DNA of 64,000 nt from Bactrocera neohumeralis (taxonomy: Eukaryota; Arthropoda; Insecta; Diptera; Tephritidae). Position 1 is the first letter of the stretch; every line of letters begins with the position of its first letter. A model generated the notes under the pieces. That model did no database searches and was not told the DNA's origin. It saw nothing but the letters and a program-made list of their open reading frames with translations. The translations under genes and the position numbers were made by a program. Positions 11,411 to 24,420 of the stretch are shown piece by piece. The stretch spans positions 25,424,635 to 25,488,634 of the forward strand of contig NC_065921.1 of the NCBI RefSeq assembly GCF_024586455.1, read 5' to 3'.

Positions 11411-12150
11411 CAATGATGACTTCGAAGCTTACTTGTAATACGAGTGTCTATTTTTATAAAACTATCAATGGCTCTAAAATTAATATTTTACTTAGTCACG
11501 TACCCAAATAAGCCCGTAGAGCGCTTCTTCTAACCATAAGCAATAGTCTGACCAAAAATATGTAACACACAGGCGGCCTATCCTGCATCCCGTGAAAGTG
11601 TATATAAGCACCTAGGAATTGTATAAATATAAAGCAATTCATATACATATATATACATTAGCCTAGAGAAAAGAGTTATATAATATATGTATGTTATATT
11701 TTGACTGAAGGTCAACTTTTTCCTTCCAATGTGTTTTGCGAGAGCTTCAAGTATCTCAATATTTCGTAGTTAAATTACATAGGCAATTATATTACTCATA
11801 CGCCAAGGTGAAGGCATTGTACATTTGTAGAAGACTGCGCATACTTTTTGAATGCTTTGTGATTATAGTTACTTTAACACTTTTACTATTAAATTTGTTT
11901 TAAAAAGGAATCGATAAGCATTTCCTTATTAAATTTGAAAAATCTCCTTTTACGGTCGGGTTGGAACATGCGGCAGCTAATTGCTAACGAAGTAAAAACT
12001 ATAAGAAATAATTGGCTGCTTTTGAAAGTTTGTATTTTCAGTATTTAATAGAAACTTAGTTCAGCATTGAAAAGCCTACTGTCGAAATTGAGTGGTAAAT
12101 TCCTCATTTATATCGAAAATGTTAAAGAAATCAAGCTGGAAAGAGAGATA
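11411..12150. other. AT-rich stretch, nothing recognised
   Basis: No gene or transposon ends. It includes one copy of the CTCATACGCC motif at 11795-11804. Confidence 0.4.
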
Positions 12151-12690
12151 ATGGGTTGTCAAAAAAGTCTTGCGGTATTTTTATTGAGTTTTTTTTTGTA
12201 TTGAAATAGAAATGAATTTTTGATGGCTCATGCCCAGCTCTTGACCGATGCTACGGCTGCTACTATGCCGGTCTCTTTCGACCAATTCAGCGATTTTATC
12301 GCAATTTTCGACGATAGACCTTCCGGAGCGTGGCGCATCTCCGAACACCTCTACACCAGAACGAAAACGTTGAAACCATCGTTGTGCGATGGAAATGGAA
12401 ACTGTATCGGGTCCATAAACTGCTCAAATTTTATTGGCGGCTTGAGATGCCTTTTTGCCTTTATCGTAGTAGTACTGTAAAATATTCCGTATTTTCTCTT
12501 TATTTTTGCTCCATGTTTGTTCGACGCTATAACTCACGAACGACTTAAAAGAAATGATAATCAATCAAACACGTGTTAGCGCGTGAAATGAAAAAAGGTA
12601 TAGCATGACCCGATGCGACGAATAAAACTAGAACTACGCGCTTTCAGCGCCAACTAGCGAAAATACCGCAAGACTTTTTTGACAACCTAT
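12151..12690 (-). mobile_element. Short mariner-derived element with intact ends
   Basis: The 540-bp element starts with ATGGGTTGTCAAAAAAGTCT and ends with the complement ATAGGTTGTCAAAAAAGTCT. About 30 bp match with one difference. TA flanks both sides (12149-12150 and 12691-12692). Inside, the - strand keeps blocks of a mariner N-terminal region (near 12290-12370, matching RSGRSIVENVDKIADLVERD-type sequence with frameshifts). It is a non-autonomous derivative. Confidence 0.85.
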
Positions 12691-14090
12691 TATATGGGCT
12701 TCACATGCCACACACAAAAAATGCAATGTAAAAATACTGAGCTTTTCCCGATGAAAATAATGGCTATACCTAGTATGTACGCCTCGAAAAATAAGAAAAA
12801 ATCCTATGAAACTTATAAGAAAATGATGTACCAAAATGTTACTCATACGCCATGTACACTATTAAATGAGAGCTAACCGCGACTTTTCAACATTGTGCAT
12901 AGCGTTTATCGCGCTTCATGGCATGGCGCCGTCTGTGCTAGACCCATTTACACTATATGCGGCATGGTCTAGTTTCGACAATCCAAAGACAGAGGAGTGA
13001 ACTTTAATGCATTTAAACTGGTGTGAAAAATAAAAGATATATATATATACGGCATGATATATATCATTTTTAACATTTAGGGCTGTTGTAATGGTTCCAT
13101 TTGTATCGCCAGTCACAATCCGATGCATAAATGACTTATTTTAGTAGCAGCATTTCTGACATACTTCTTTGCCAAAGCAACTACCAGACCCTTGAAGATA
13201 CATTTGGATTTGTTCAATTGCCTGATGATTGGATCTCCTTGGCGGTGTTTGAGTAGAAAAATATTTTATTGTGTCTTGAGTTTCTAATTAGTCAAATGTC
13301 GATAGAGGCCTTTAAGCTTCGTTGATAAATTTACATTTTGAGAGACAATTGCTAACTTCACTCATCCCTCATCAAGTAATTAGAGTGAAAGACTCCATCA
13401 GAAGTGTTTGCTTAATTGTAAGACACAGTGGCTGGTGAATATCTGAATTAATGAGGATTAAATGAGGATTCCGAAAGCAAGATGTAAGCTGCTTGTAAAC
13501 CATTCAGTATTACGTTAGTTATTACATTCTAGCCAACATTTAATCGGTAATTCGCGTCTAACTAAATCTGCGTAGCATTAAGAATTCTCTCTACAAAATA
13601 AAGCTTCTGATTAGCTTAATAGCAGAGCTCAATATCATATAAGTAGTAAGTAAGACATAGTTTTTCGATTTTGATACGGCGATAACTTGTTTGACTGAGA
13701 GAAGTTCCAGCAGAAGCTCGACTAAATAGTTTGTTCTGAACTTCTCAGACATATTAAATTGCACTCAACTAGATCGTGGTTGTGTCTGGTATGTATTCTA
13801 CTGGAAAACCAGCTAAATTTTATATAAAGCTTATGATCTATTTTACCAGCTTTTATTTTCTTTCCAACTTCAGGATATACACATATATATACCGACGACC
13901 ATTTGAAAGGCGGCGCAGTTAAATATCTTAACGGTTCCCTTTCCAGCTTTGCGTCTTATAACTTGGCCATCAAAAACGAAGTTCCGATGCGTGGTGGAAA
14001 CCATATCTCTTTATCCTTATAAATAATTGCACACTTTAATCGCATTATATTATTTCCACCTCACCCCCTTCTAATCAACTTTGACAAGTT
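12691..14090. other. AT-rich stretch with one CTCATACGCC motif
   Basis: No gene recognised. It has a TA-repeat at 13038-13070 and the motif at 12842-12851. Several short frames on both strands have no family likeness. Confidence 0.35.
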
Positions 14091-14094
14091 TTGT

Positions 14095-15125
14095 TCAACA
14101 ACTTTCCTGAGCGCACTTCACAGCAATGCATATGCCGGCAATGTCCACGAGTGCCATTTGAAAAATGGTATTGGTGTAGTCCGCAGTGTTCCGGAAATGC
14201 CGATGAAAGCTGATCTTCGGACACGTTGAAGCTTCTTCAGAAGAGAAACCCTTTAAGGCACCACCCACCAGCCGAAGATACATTAGAATATTATTGGCTT
14301 GACTATGATGACGTAGAGCCAAAACACCGCCTTTGCAGAGAGTTTCCAACTCTTCCCTATAAATCCTCTATAACAAAATAAGGCAACCGATGCCTTCTTT
14401 ACTTCATCCTCAATGTTTGGGCTCCATGAGAGTAGTTTACCAAGGTATTTCACCTAAACAGCAGGCTGAAGACGTCAGCCTCCGAATGAAGGGAAAGGAA
14501 CATACGGGATCTTAAACCTCCTGGTAATTAAAACCAAGTCTGTTTCACGTGGGTTAATGGCTAAGCCCACCCCAGTTGGAAACCTTGTTGAAGTACCCTT
14601 CGATTAAGGTAACAACGAAATGAGAGCTCTTTTCGGCCTTCGGTACACGCGGCAATTTAACTTGTTTCAAGCCTTAGGTACTGACGTAAGGGCCGCCAGC
14701 TGCATGCCACCTTGACCGTCCGCTGCAGTTGCGCCTGTCTGATGCCATCAAGACTTGGAAACCTAAAGCACTTAAACGATTCATCGCCCAAGTGAGGTGC
14801 CGTTCGTCCAGACGGTCCAGAAAGGTTTTACAGCCCTCTCAAAGCTGCCTCTGTGTCACTTTTTATGCGGAATGGTTCAAAGGAAAGAGCATGTTCACCA
14901 TCAACATTTCTTATATACCTCAGTTGAGTAGAATTTTTCATCAGCATTTCTTATATAAACCTTGGGGATTCATGACAGTCTTCCACACTTCCGCACTAGA
15001 CGAGGCTTCCTTGGCTTTCTTTAACTTGAACTTGTATATAGCCAGTCCAGCCTTTCTTTTCGAAGATCTGATCTCAGTCAGTTCTGATGTCCACCAGCAT
15101 CTTTTACCTTTCTGAGTTCGCAAAC
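14095..15125 (-). pseudogene. LINE-B non-LTR retrotransposon, rearranged and decayed
   Basis: - strand: a 60-codon piece from 15123 (KRCWWTSELTEIRSSKRKAG) resembles the end of the endonuclease of Jockey/R1-type LINEs. Nearer 14400-14550 are RT C-terminal blocks: a leucine-rich PFPSFGG / VKYLGKLLSWSPNIEDEVKK segment and a KKASVALFCYRG segment. The 14095-14349 frame (FHRHFRNTADYTNTIFQMAL, VDIAGICIAVKCAQES) matches the thumb/TGALRTTP region. The order is right for one element, but large parts are missing and stops abound. Confidence 0.72.
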
Positions 15126-16865
15126 AACAGCAAATTTGAAGAGAGGTACTTCAGACAGAACTTAGGACCTCAACTCACTCACTGCGTTTGCGAATAATAT
15201 CGAATAGCGGTTGGAAAAAGTGATCGAAGCTTCGTAAAACACAGATTCAAATTTGTATTTCTGGAGTTCCACGAAATTCTAAGAGAACAGTACACCTTCT
15301 AAGTAGTATTTAACTGTACTACAATATGTTTTCGCATAAATTACTCGACTGTTTCACTTTAAACTAAGCAACACTATAATTTAGAGACACTACCGGTAAA
15401 TAAAAATTTAAATATTGTTATTAAAAATTTAAGTTCGCTCCATAAATTTGGCATTTTGGCTAAGTTAATAGATTTCGTGTAGCTGTAAAGCCAAATAGTC
15501 GACTATATTGTGTTCTTGTATACCCTTAAAAGTTTTCGTCGTCAACATAAAGGGTTGAAATACAAGCGAAATTGAAAACATAACCGAGGTAAAAGTAGCA
15601 ACAAAGTGTTGAACGACAAATTTTTGCTGTTCTAAGCGCATTCCATCGAAGGACGAAGGTCGATGAAAACTTTTAACAAGTAGAAAATGGATAATACAAA
15701 GTAATTTGTTGTGTTTAAGCCAAACATGATAAGCAACAACACCAATAAACACACTTCCCACAAGCAACCACCGATATTAGAGGGAAGTCTCCGAAGTGGA
15801 TGGCCACCTATTTATCGTACGCCCCCCGCAATGTTGTCGACAGACTACATGAGTGGCACTGCAGATTTGTACGCTTGTGCGCTCTTATAGTACCATGTTA
15901 AGTTGGTTTGTTGACTAACTGAGTTAGTGAGCTACCGAGGCATCGAGCCAGTGAACCACTCATTTCAGTTACTAAGCTGCACTGTCATTAAAATGACCCA
16001 TTTCCGGCGAATCATTATGCGAAAAGCGAGCAATTACAGCCGTCAGCAGCCATCCGCTGCTGCACCGTCGAAATATAGCCGTTACATGCAACAATTTTCC
16101 GCACTTAACAGAAAAAACCTCTTGGTGTCTCGTTTCTCCCACTCTTCCGCTTATTTGATAAATTTTAGCGCATTGACTTAATGCGAATCACGTTAAAATG
16201 CTTGGTAACGTACTGTATACAACAACATTGACAACATCTTTTTCACCCAAAAGGGTCTGCATTGCCCGCGTCATCATCATTCTTCGACATCATAGACATA
16301 GTTTCATTCTTCAACTGCTGTGCAACCGCAAATGACTTACGTTGACGTTGCGTCTAATGTTTTGTGCTTGTGACCGCAAACAAATTTTGGGCAGCAATCT
16401 ATTGAATAATAGTAGTGTTGTCTTTACGGTTTTTTCGTCTAATGCATCGGTCTGAATTTCGATTCTTTTAAAGAGGTATTCTTGTCTAAAGGCCCGATTT
16501 CGACCGTCCTTTGATAATTGACAAAAAATATATATTACTATCTACTTTTATCATTTCGTATATTTATTTCTGAAGAGTACACACAATTCATTTTAATCAA
16601 ATAAGGAAGAGCTAATTTCGGGTAGTGCAACTTGCAGAAAATTCTTTCAGGTGCTGGCAAAACTTTTCATTACATTAAAAACATGTTGTTCCATCATTCG
16701 GTGAAATCCCGTATAAATTATAATCAAATTTTGTATCCTCTTGACTTATAAATAAGGCCATAAACTAAGACATAGTTTCACTGCCATATTTTAGTTCGTT
16801 ATTATTATTATTATTTTATTAGGAAAAATATACAAAATATTAAACCTAATAGTAAGAAAGGAGTA
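15126..16865. other. Stretch without a recognisable gene
   Basis: Mostly AT-rich. The segment 15770-16190 is less AT-rich and holds an 84-codon + frame (15927-16181, Ser/Arg-rich, MTHFRRIIMRKASNYSRQQP) that resembles nothing I know. Its start is not ATG, though an internal ATG lies at 15992. It could be host 5' untranslated sequence. Confidence 0.25.
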
Positions 16866-16869
16866 TAAG

Positions 16870-17115
16870 CTACTGGGGCCATCGCCTGCAAGTATATATT
16901 AAAAACCTCTCTATTACCACAACCTTAGCGGTTAAATTTATTAACGTGTTTTTCAATAGAGACGCTGTAAAAGTAGACATTTTTTGACATTTCTCTTCAG
17001 TAAGATTTGCCATTTCATCGTGGAAGGATATACGATCCAAGAAAGTGTCGAAATTATTAAAATTTAGTGCCTGTAGTGTCGAGAATATTGCGGCCATCAA
17101 TTGAGGAACACCCAA
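16870..17115 (-). other. Unidentified 81-codon frame next to a Tc1 relic
   Basis: The - strand frame contains LMAAIFSTLQALNFNNFDTF and RISFHDEMANLTEEKCQKMS. It is protein-like and not simple sequence. I have a vague impression of a transposon-associated domain but cannot name it. It abuts the Tc1-like relic starting at about 17120, in opposite orientation. Confidence 0.3.
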
Positions 17116-17119
17116 ATCA

Positions 17120-17690
17120 GTCTCTCACACGTCATTCTCAAGCGTTGGGCATCTCTGTGACATCGTTGTGGCGAATTTTGCAAAAAGATCTTGACCTACT
17201 TCCTTACAATATCATTGGGCGACTTCCGTGATGATCAAGATAGGTACGTTACTGTGAATGGAAATCGCTACCGCTCAACGATAACCGACTATTTTTGGCC
17301 CGAATTGAATGATATGGTTCCAACAGTTTGATTAACGTGTTTTCTCATGAAATGGCCCAGAAAATTGGCCGCCCCGGTCGTGCAATTTGACGCCGTTAGA
17401 CTATTTCTTTTTGGGCTACATCAAGTCTATGGTCTATGCCAACAAGCCAGCAAGCGTTGATGAACTTCGCACTATTATTGGTCGTGAAATTGCAGCAGCA
17501 TCAACCGATGGGGCAAAGAAAAAGACTAGCTCACTGATCGACATATTCGGCATAAAACGTGTTAGAACAACGAAAATCATTATAAGTAGTATTTGGGAGT
17601 TGGCGGTAATTTTTGGTCATAAGGTGACATACTTCAAAGGCGCTAATCCTTGAAGGAATCAATGTTGTTGCGTTAATTGTTTGCTTCTTG
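17120..17690 (+). pseudogene. Tc1/mariner transposase relic (NGNRYRA family), + strand copy
   Basis: + strand blocks: YVTVNGNRYRSTITDYFWPE (about 17245-17305), then NWPPRSCNLTPLDYFFLGYI (17360-17420), where the third catalytic residue would lie, and KSMVYANKPASVDELRTIIG and REIAAAS (17420-17505). A diverged C-terminus runs to a stop at about 17651. The N-terminal half is almost entirely gone and the QDGATCHT motif is lost in the 17320 region. Confidence 0.82.
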
Positions 17691-17959
17691 AAGTGTATAA
17701 AGTGAAAGAAAGACATGGAATATAAAATTGTATTATATGAGGGTAGACGTGGGTGTAGTTCGATACTACTCTCATACTAAAATATAAGAATATTAATGTC
17801 AGTTGTGCAGGTTCCGAGATATGTAATTTCATATTAAAGAGGGCGGTGCCACACTCATTGTCTGATTTTGAACCCGGTTCTTATAAAGCTCTATTACCAT
17901 CTCGCTGGTAAAATTTAATTCCTTTGGCATATTTAGTTATTAATTTACCGCGCTTTAAG

Positions 17960-19012
17960 TAGTTTTTATACTCTTGCAACAAAGTTGCTAAGGAGAGTAT
18001 TATAGTTTTGTTCACATAACGGTTGTTTGTACATAAGTCCTAAAACTAAAAGAGTCAGATATAGGGTTATATATACCAAAATGATCAGGGTGACGAGTAG
18101 AGTTGAAATCCGGATGTCTGTCTGTCCGTCCGTCCGTCCGTCCGTGCAAGCTGTAACTTGAGTAAAAATGGAGATATCGTGATGGCGTGGCTCCATAAGA
18201 AGGTTAAGTTCGAAGATGGGCAAAATCGGCCTACTGCCACGCCCACAAAATGGCGAAAACCGAAAACCTATAAAGTGTCATAACTAAGCCATAAATAAAG
18301 ATATTAAAGTGAAATTTGGCACAAAGGATCGCATTAGGGAGGGGCATATTTGGACGTAATTGTTTTGGAAAAGTTGGCGTGGCCCCGCCCCCTAATAAGT
18401 TTTTTGTACATATCTCGGAAGCTACTATAGCTATGTCAACCAAATTCTATAGAGTCGTTTCCTTCAGGCATTTCCATATACGGTTCAAAAATGGAAGAAA
18501 TCGGATAATAACCTCGCCGACCTCCCATACAAAGGTTATATTGAAAATCACTAAAAGTGCGTTAACCGACTAACAAAAAACGTCAGAAACACTAAATTTT
18601 ACGGAAGAAATGGCAGAAGGAAGTTGCACCCAGGCTTTTTTTAAAAATTGAAAATGGGCGTGGCCTCGCCCACTTATGGACCAAAAACCATATCTCAGGA
18701 ACTACTAAACCGATTTCAATGAAATTTGGGATATAATATTTTCTTAACACCCTGATGACATGTGGGAAATATGGGTGAAATCGTTTCATAACCACGCCTT
18801 CTCCAATATAACGCTAGTTTGAATTCCATCTGATGCCTTCTCTGTATAATATATATGTACATTAGGAACCAATGATGATAGCGGAATAAAACTTTACACA
18901 AATACGGTATTTGAAAAATATGTAAATGACGGATAATGAAATCTCGATTATCAATTTATCATGCGAGAGTATAAAATGTTCGGTGACATCCGAACTTAGC
19001 CCTTCCTTACTT
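17960..19012 (+). repeat. TTCGGT-hairpin dispersed repeat, long copy
   Basis: It starts with a hairpin-like tttttatactcttgcaacaa / agttgctaaggagagtatta and ends with cgagagtataaaatgttcgg and a GTTCGGTgacatCCGAAC palindrome before ccttacttgttttt. Inside are gatatagggttatatatacc, a CCGT microsatellite (18122-18144) and repeated gtggc/cccgcc/ccaccc blocks. No coding sequence. Known only to me as a common fly dispersed repeat. The superfamily is undetermined. Confidence 0.75.
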
Positions 19013-19149
19013 GTTTTTTTTATAGTTGCCTGTGATGTTCTGAAAGAAGTCTAAAACTCTTAGAAGAACTCCAGATTCTGACCTGTACTGTCAACAACTG
19101 GTCCGTCTGAAGGAAGCAATCGCTCAGAAGTTGCCAGCCTTAAACAAAA

Positions 19150-19510
19150 GAAGAACGTATATACGTAGAAGAAATCTATTAGAAGGCGGGGCCATGCCTA
19201 CTCCCCTATGCCAAATTACAGTTTCATATCTTAATTTAGTGCTTAGTTATGGCACTTTATATGTTTTCGTTTAATGGCGATTTGTGGGCGTGGCGGTGGC
19301 TTATTTCATCAATATATCTTCATTTTTATTGAAGTTACAGCTTTCACGGACGGACAGGGAGACAGTCAACCGGATTACAACTTTTCTCGTCATCCTGATC
19401 AATTATATATATGTATATATCCTTATATCTATCTCAATTAGTTTTAGGGGAAAAAGTGCAACCGTTAGGTGAACAAAACTATTATGCTCTGTTGCAATTG
19501 GTTGCAAGAG
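19150..19510 (-). repeat. Second, inverted copy of the TTCGGT-hairpin repeat
   Basis: Reading the - strand from 19510 gives atgctcttgcaaccaattgc and aacagagcataatagttttg and ttcacctaacggttg, the start of the same repeat. It continues with the agggagacagtca / cggacgga block and gccacgcccacaaat, and stops in the gtggc block at about 19190. It faces the 17960-19012 copy across about 140 bp. Confidence 0.7.
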
Positions 19511-21940
19511 CATAAAAACAATTTAAATTTCAACCGAGAAACTCGACTTTTTGTACCATTTTTTTTACAGCAATTGAGACCTAAAGTCAGCAATATTTAT
19601 TTCCAACTTTAAGAATCTAAACTAAGATTTCATATGTAAGAATATTTTTTTTCATATAGGGTTGTCAATGTGTTCGCTTTCTATAATCGAAATGTTAATA
19701 GTAAAATCATTTAGCAAATTGAAAATAGTTCTTTTTAAAATAACAAATATTATTTAGTGCATCTGTTACAACTTTTGACATTAATGGAGTGACATGAAGC
19801 CAGCTTTTAAAAGGCATCACTCAACGAATTTTTATGCTTCTCTAGACACGCCACCACCCAGTACACTCCCAACCTGCGAACAAATAAAACAAATACTTAG
19901 CCAGCAGTCCTTTGGCCTGAATTGCTACTTGTGAGTGCAACTAGCGGACTGCATTGCAAGGCGTGTGCGTTGGATTGACTGAATCACTGACTGACTAAAT
20001 AACTGACTGAGTGATTGAATGACTGCCTTCGTGCCTTTCTGAAAGCCTCAGTCTCTGCTTGAGTAACCAACTGAGCGAGGCTTATTGTCTCGAGCGAGTG
20101 TTTGTCACTGTCAATATGTGGAATTTATTCACTCAAACACCAACTTGATTCATATGGGAGTGCATTTGAGGGTGTGAGCATGCCTTTTCAAATGCTTACA
20201 CGCCTAAATGTATGCAACATATCAAATGATTACTGCTGCTTTTGTAGAGCAATGTGCTTTGTAATGCTTGTAAGTCTATATAGCTATGCCAATCAGAGAC
20301 TAACTTGTCAAATGCACGCACAAATGCACTTGCATAGAGATATAGCCTTGCAATTGAAATGAAATCAAATACGTCAGTTAAAGTAAAATAATTTAATGGT
20401 TTCATTGCGACCATAAAAGGTGTATGTGCATAGGATTGGCATACTTCTAAATATGTGTGCAAGTATATATGGTACATATGTAAATGTATATACCACATAT
20501 ACACAACATATATATTTCTATGTTAGCGTTTGCCACGTGCTGTGGGGCGCCCGCTTTGTGGCAACATTTGAACTTTGTGTTGAGGTGAATCGCATTTACA
20601 CATGCCAATGCTTGTTGTAGCACAGTATGTATAATTCTTCGAACGTGTGTGTTTGCATAACAATATTCCTTGTAATGTATGAGTTATGACCCTGCATGCT
20701 TGCAAGCAACACAGTTTAGACATATCGCATTTAATGTCGAACGTTTAACCGATCGGCTATCAAAAGCATAAGACTGTTGTTATTGTTGCAGTATGAAGGC
20801 ATACACTAGTTTTCACTTAATTTTCCCATTATATGTAAGGCACATTCATTATTCGGGTTGAGTGGGGTGTTAGTGCGTTCTCAGCTAGGAATGGAGGAAA
20901 AAAGAAGATGTTTAAAGAAATAATAATATTAACGATTTAAAAGCGCAAAAGCCATTCACATAGTATTGTTATGAGTTCATTGTGCGAATGGTAATCCGAA
21001 AAATAATGCGTTTTTTTCCATCATCTATAGTACATACCATCTAATTTGACCCCTGTTAACGACTATAACTGAATAAAACTTAAGGTCGTATCGGCATCAA
21101 TGAAATAGCAGAGTATCTCCAAGTCTCTGATGAACCGCTTTGCAGTGCAAACGTGTCACCCGTTTGGCGGCCATTAGTACCTAAATATTTGACTTGGATC
21201 ACGCTGCCTGTCTAATTCATGTATCCACAGAGTTGCAAGTTAATTAGAGGCATTAAACATCTAGACAGTCCTCTTAGGAGCATGGCAATCCCCAAAAACA
21301 TATTTTGTTTAATATTTCTGTTATGGAGCAAGAGTGTCAATACTAGACTCTAAGAAAATGACGTAAAACAGATGTTTTACAACATGACTGAAAACCATGC
21401 ATTCATACAACACATCAATACGTCCCCTCAATATAACAATAGCGTATGTGCTCATACGCCATTATTTTTTTGAGGTTTTGAGAAAATCGAGTTTAAAGTT
21501 TTTGTCAAATCAGATGTCTATTAAAACCTCAATATCGCGGTAAATAAAAATTCTTCATAGTGGATTTTTCGATGAGTACATTATACCGTTTCTTGTCTTT
21601 AAATTTACCAAGTTTCTTTATTCTACGCATCCTTTAAGACCATAATTATGTTATTCAAAGCGCAAGTCCTCCATATAGGCCATTTTATTTTTTAAGGAAT
21701 TCGTATGATGTATCTGATACACTATTTTATTTTGTATGGTATACGCTGTTTTATTCAATAATTTTACGGTATTTTTATTAAAATATTTGATCTCAAAAAT
21801 ATCAATTTGTAACATTATAAAACAGTAATTAATTCATAGTTTTGTTAATTCAGTGGCATTTATTCATTACTTTCCAATTTGGGTTATTAAAAACCAAAAA
21901 TTATGACACATGAAGGTATACATTGCGTAAATCAAAAATA
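19511..21940. other. Stretch without a recognisable gene
   Basis: Contains a degenerate ctgactgactaaataactga-type tract at 19975-20035 and a catatgtaaatgtatatacc-rich tract at 20400-20520. One CTCATACGCC motif lies at 21451-21460. No transposon ends or reading frames I can defend. Confidence 0.35.
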
Positions 21941-21944
21941 ACTA

Positions 21945-22230
21945 GAAATTCATTCGTCTTCATTCTCTTCCTCTGCTACATCTGGCTCATCTAAACAATT
22001 TCGCTTGTTTCCACCTCGTCCCGGTGTTCGGCGTAAAAAAAACTGCGAGCCACGAGGAATTACACTCTTTGCACACAAATTTTAAAGATCATGCAGCTTT
22101 CGATTACAAATTGGCAGCTCTTTATTGTATTTTTTTCGCCAGTAAACGAAAAGTTCTGAACAATTTTTAAATATTAGACGTTTTGATCATTAGTTGATGT
22201 TGATGGCCGTCCTATACGTGGTAATTGACA
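21945..22230 (-). other. Possible C-terminal coding fragment, origin unknown
   Basis: The - strand reads GRPSTSTNDQNV near 22200, then an ICNRKLHDL piece and a CAKSVIPRGSQFF / RTPGRGGNKRNC segment ending in an acidic DEPDVAEEENEDE tail with a stop at about 21955. Acidic C-termini of this kind are common in transposases and host nuclear proteins. I cannot assign it. Confidence 0.3.
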
Positions 22231-23095
22231 AACAAGTTATAAATAAAGCTGAGTCTCAGATAAGTGAATCCTTAATGTCCTTAAGAAGCAGGCGAACGTG
22301 GCATAAATGGAATATGAATTGCTCAAGCCGACCATTAAAATTCAAGATTAATGACTAAGAAGTTAACCTTGCTTACAGATCACTTACAGACTTATAACAA
22401 TACAATGACGATTGTAGAAACTGTCAGATGTTTAGAAGAAGAGATCATAAAATTTTATGAATGCAAACTTTCTCTGCGAAATAATCACAACTATCAGTCA
22501 GGTTATATATATGTTTTCTTAAACAGATAAAACTTTTTGTACAAGTGAATTCCTGTGGTTTATGTAATGTCAAAGACACACTAATCAAATTTCGCATGGC
22601 TGGTTTATCCTTTTATCCTACTAATCTGATAAAATCAAGATTTCGAATTTGTATTGAAAATAAAACAGTTCAAAATCACTTCAATGAAGTGAGAAACACT
22701 CGGAATCTCTAAAAATATTTTCTCAAACAAATAGTGTATATTATTGGCATAAACAGCTATTTTATCTTTCCAACGGTTAAAGTTTTGATTAAATGTATTT
22801 ATTTAACAGGCTAAAATGGAAAAAGAAGACAATGCGCATACACTATGAGAATTTTTCTAACAATATTTGGTAGCAGAATACCTCTGGTAAAAGAAAATTG
22901 CGCATAAAATTAGTCTTATACACCTATCCTCAGAGGTGAAATATACCGAAGATAGTGAGGCAATCAAGGAGTTAACTTCGGAGAGTTCTTATTGTACAAA
23001 ATATTTACCATCACGTTTGATAATGTAGATAATAGGTGGCAGCACTGTCAATAACATGTTTTGCAAATTCTTTCTAGATTTTTAACTAAAAGATT
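22231..23095. other. AT-rich stretch, nothing recognised
   Basis: No reading frame, inverted repeat or family likeness seen. Confidence 0.4.
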
Positions 23096-23700
23096 GTGAA
23101 AATTTGCAAGAGAAATGTATTTTGCTCTAACTGCAGAGTACAGAGAGCCTCTGGCACGGACCGAGAACAGAATTTTTCACCTTCATATGCACACGAAACA
23201 AAAGCGCATATAACAGTTTCAGTACCAGCACCAGATATGAACACTTCGCCGTTGAAAGTGTTATTTTTTCAGTCTGAATTTAAAGAACCTCCATTTTCAC
23301 TGCGTTCCAGCAATTTCGTACAAAACGCACAAAAAAATCTTTTTGTGGCCTCTTCAGCCGTAGCGCTTACGTCAATGGGCCCAGCTCACACGAAATGACA
23401 TCGCTTTCGAGTGCAACGCAGAGTTTGCTTGAGCCTAACTGTGAGTGTTTTCGGCAACACTCACAAACACAAAGTGCTGTAAAATTTGTAGAATTTTTGG
23501 AAGAATTAGACGCAGTGTTGCTGAAAAATACTCCGAAAAATTGCCTAAAGTTCAGGCGACGCTAACAGCTGCAGCCAAAAAGGATGCGAAAGCGCATGAA
23601 CGCCGAGAAGAGTGTTTGTTAGTTGCTTGATTGCGCCAGAAATTGGATGTATGCATTAAGTTGGTTGTGTTCGTAGATACAGAAGTTTGAGAAAGAAGTG
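23096..23700 (+). other. Less AT-rich island with unassigned + strand frames
   Basis: Two + strand frames in different phases (23096-23398, 100 codons; 23445-23630, 61 codons) cover a stretch less AT-rich than its flanks. The second reads KYSEKLPKVQATLTAAAKKD. Neither starts with a convincing ATG context and neither resembles a known family. It could be a 5' untranslated exon of a host gene or the start of a retroelement. Confidence 0.25.
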
Positions 23701-23724
23701 AAGTTAGTTAGTTGGAATTTGGCC

Positions 23725-24420
23725 TTAGGCTAAATAAACAGGTTGACTTCTTATGAGGCGACGAAAAATCCCAATTGGGACCCTGGAGACGCTTGTCCGT
23801 TGTAATACCAAGAACTCATAGGTATGAATCAAAAAACGGTTGCATATCAACAAAATGCCTGGAGTCTGCCACAATTGTATTGGAGCTGCTAATATCAGTT
23901 TCAGCCAATTCGGCTGGTCCGTAAAAAAGTATAGCAACCGAGATGATTCAACGCTAATCTTGCCAAAGCTGGACAGTGAAATCTTTAGCCTCGTGTGTGT
24001 GCCAATGGAACAGTGTCCCGTAAGGACGCTATCATTTTGGTCATGTAAACTCGAATAAGAACTGATAGTTAAATGGACCTTTTACGTTCCACTCTAAGCC
24101 AGAAGGTGCTGGCTGCTGAACAATGCTTACGGAGCTCGCACGAAGACAGGCGAACCTCTGCTTGTTCCCATCCTGGTAGAATTTGGGTACGGTGCTTTTT
24201 TTACAAGCTCATATTTACTTTACAATTTCCGACGATTCCGCTGTGACCAGACACCCTGGTAACTTCAATATTACTGTTAACGAGCTTTCAGCCTGTATAG
24301 CCGATCTTCTATTGCTGTGGATGCATACCTCCCTAAAAAGGTACAGTGTGTAACTTTCTTATGTTTTATTTCAAGAATCCTATGGGAAAGAGTTTGTGCA
24401 GTGTCTTCTTGCAGAGGTCT
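23725..24420 (-). pseudogene. LINE-B 3' fragment
   Basis: The - strand end (cctatgagttcttggtatta then caacggacaagcgtctccag, 23780-23825) matches the 3' untranslated block seen at 55680-55740. Upstream on - are NWLKLILAAPIQLWQTPGIL (23850-23910) and a GTLFHWHTR piece near 24010 corresponding to the TGHCLIGTHA motif before the C-terminal zinc knuckle. Heavily decayed. Confidence 0.55.

Noticed and set aside
18118..18150. CCGT microsatellite as a separate element
   Set aside because: It is part of the dispersed repeat at 17960-19012.
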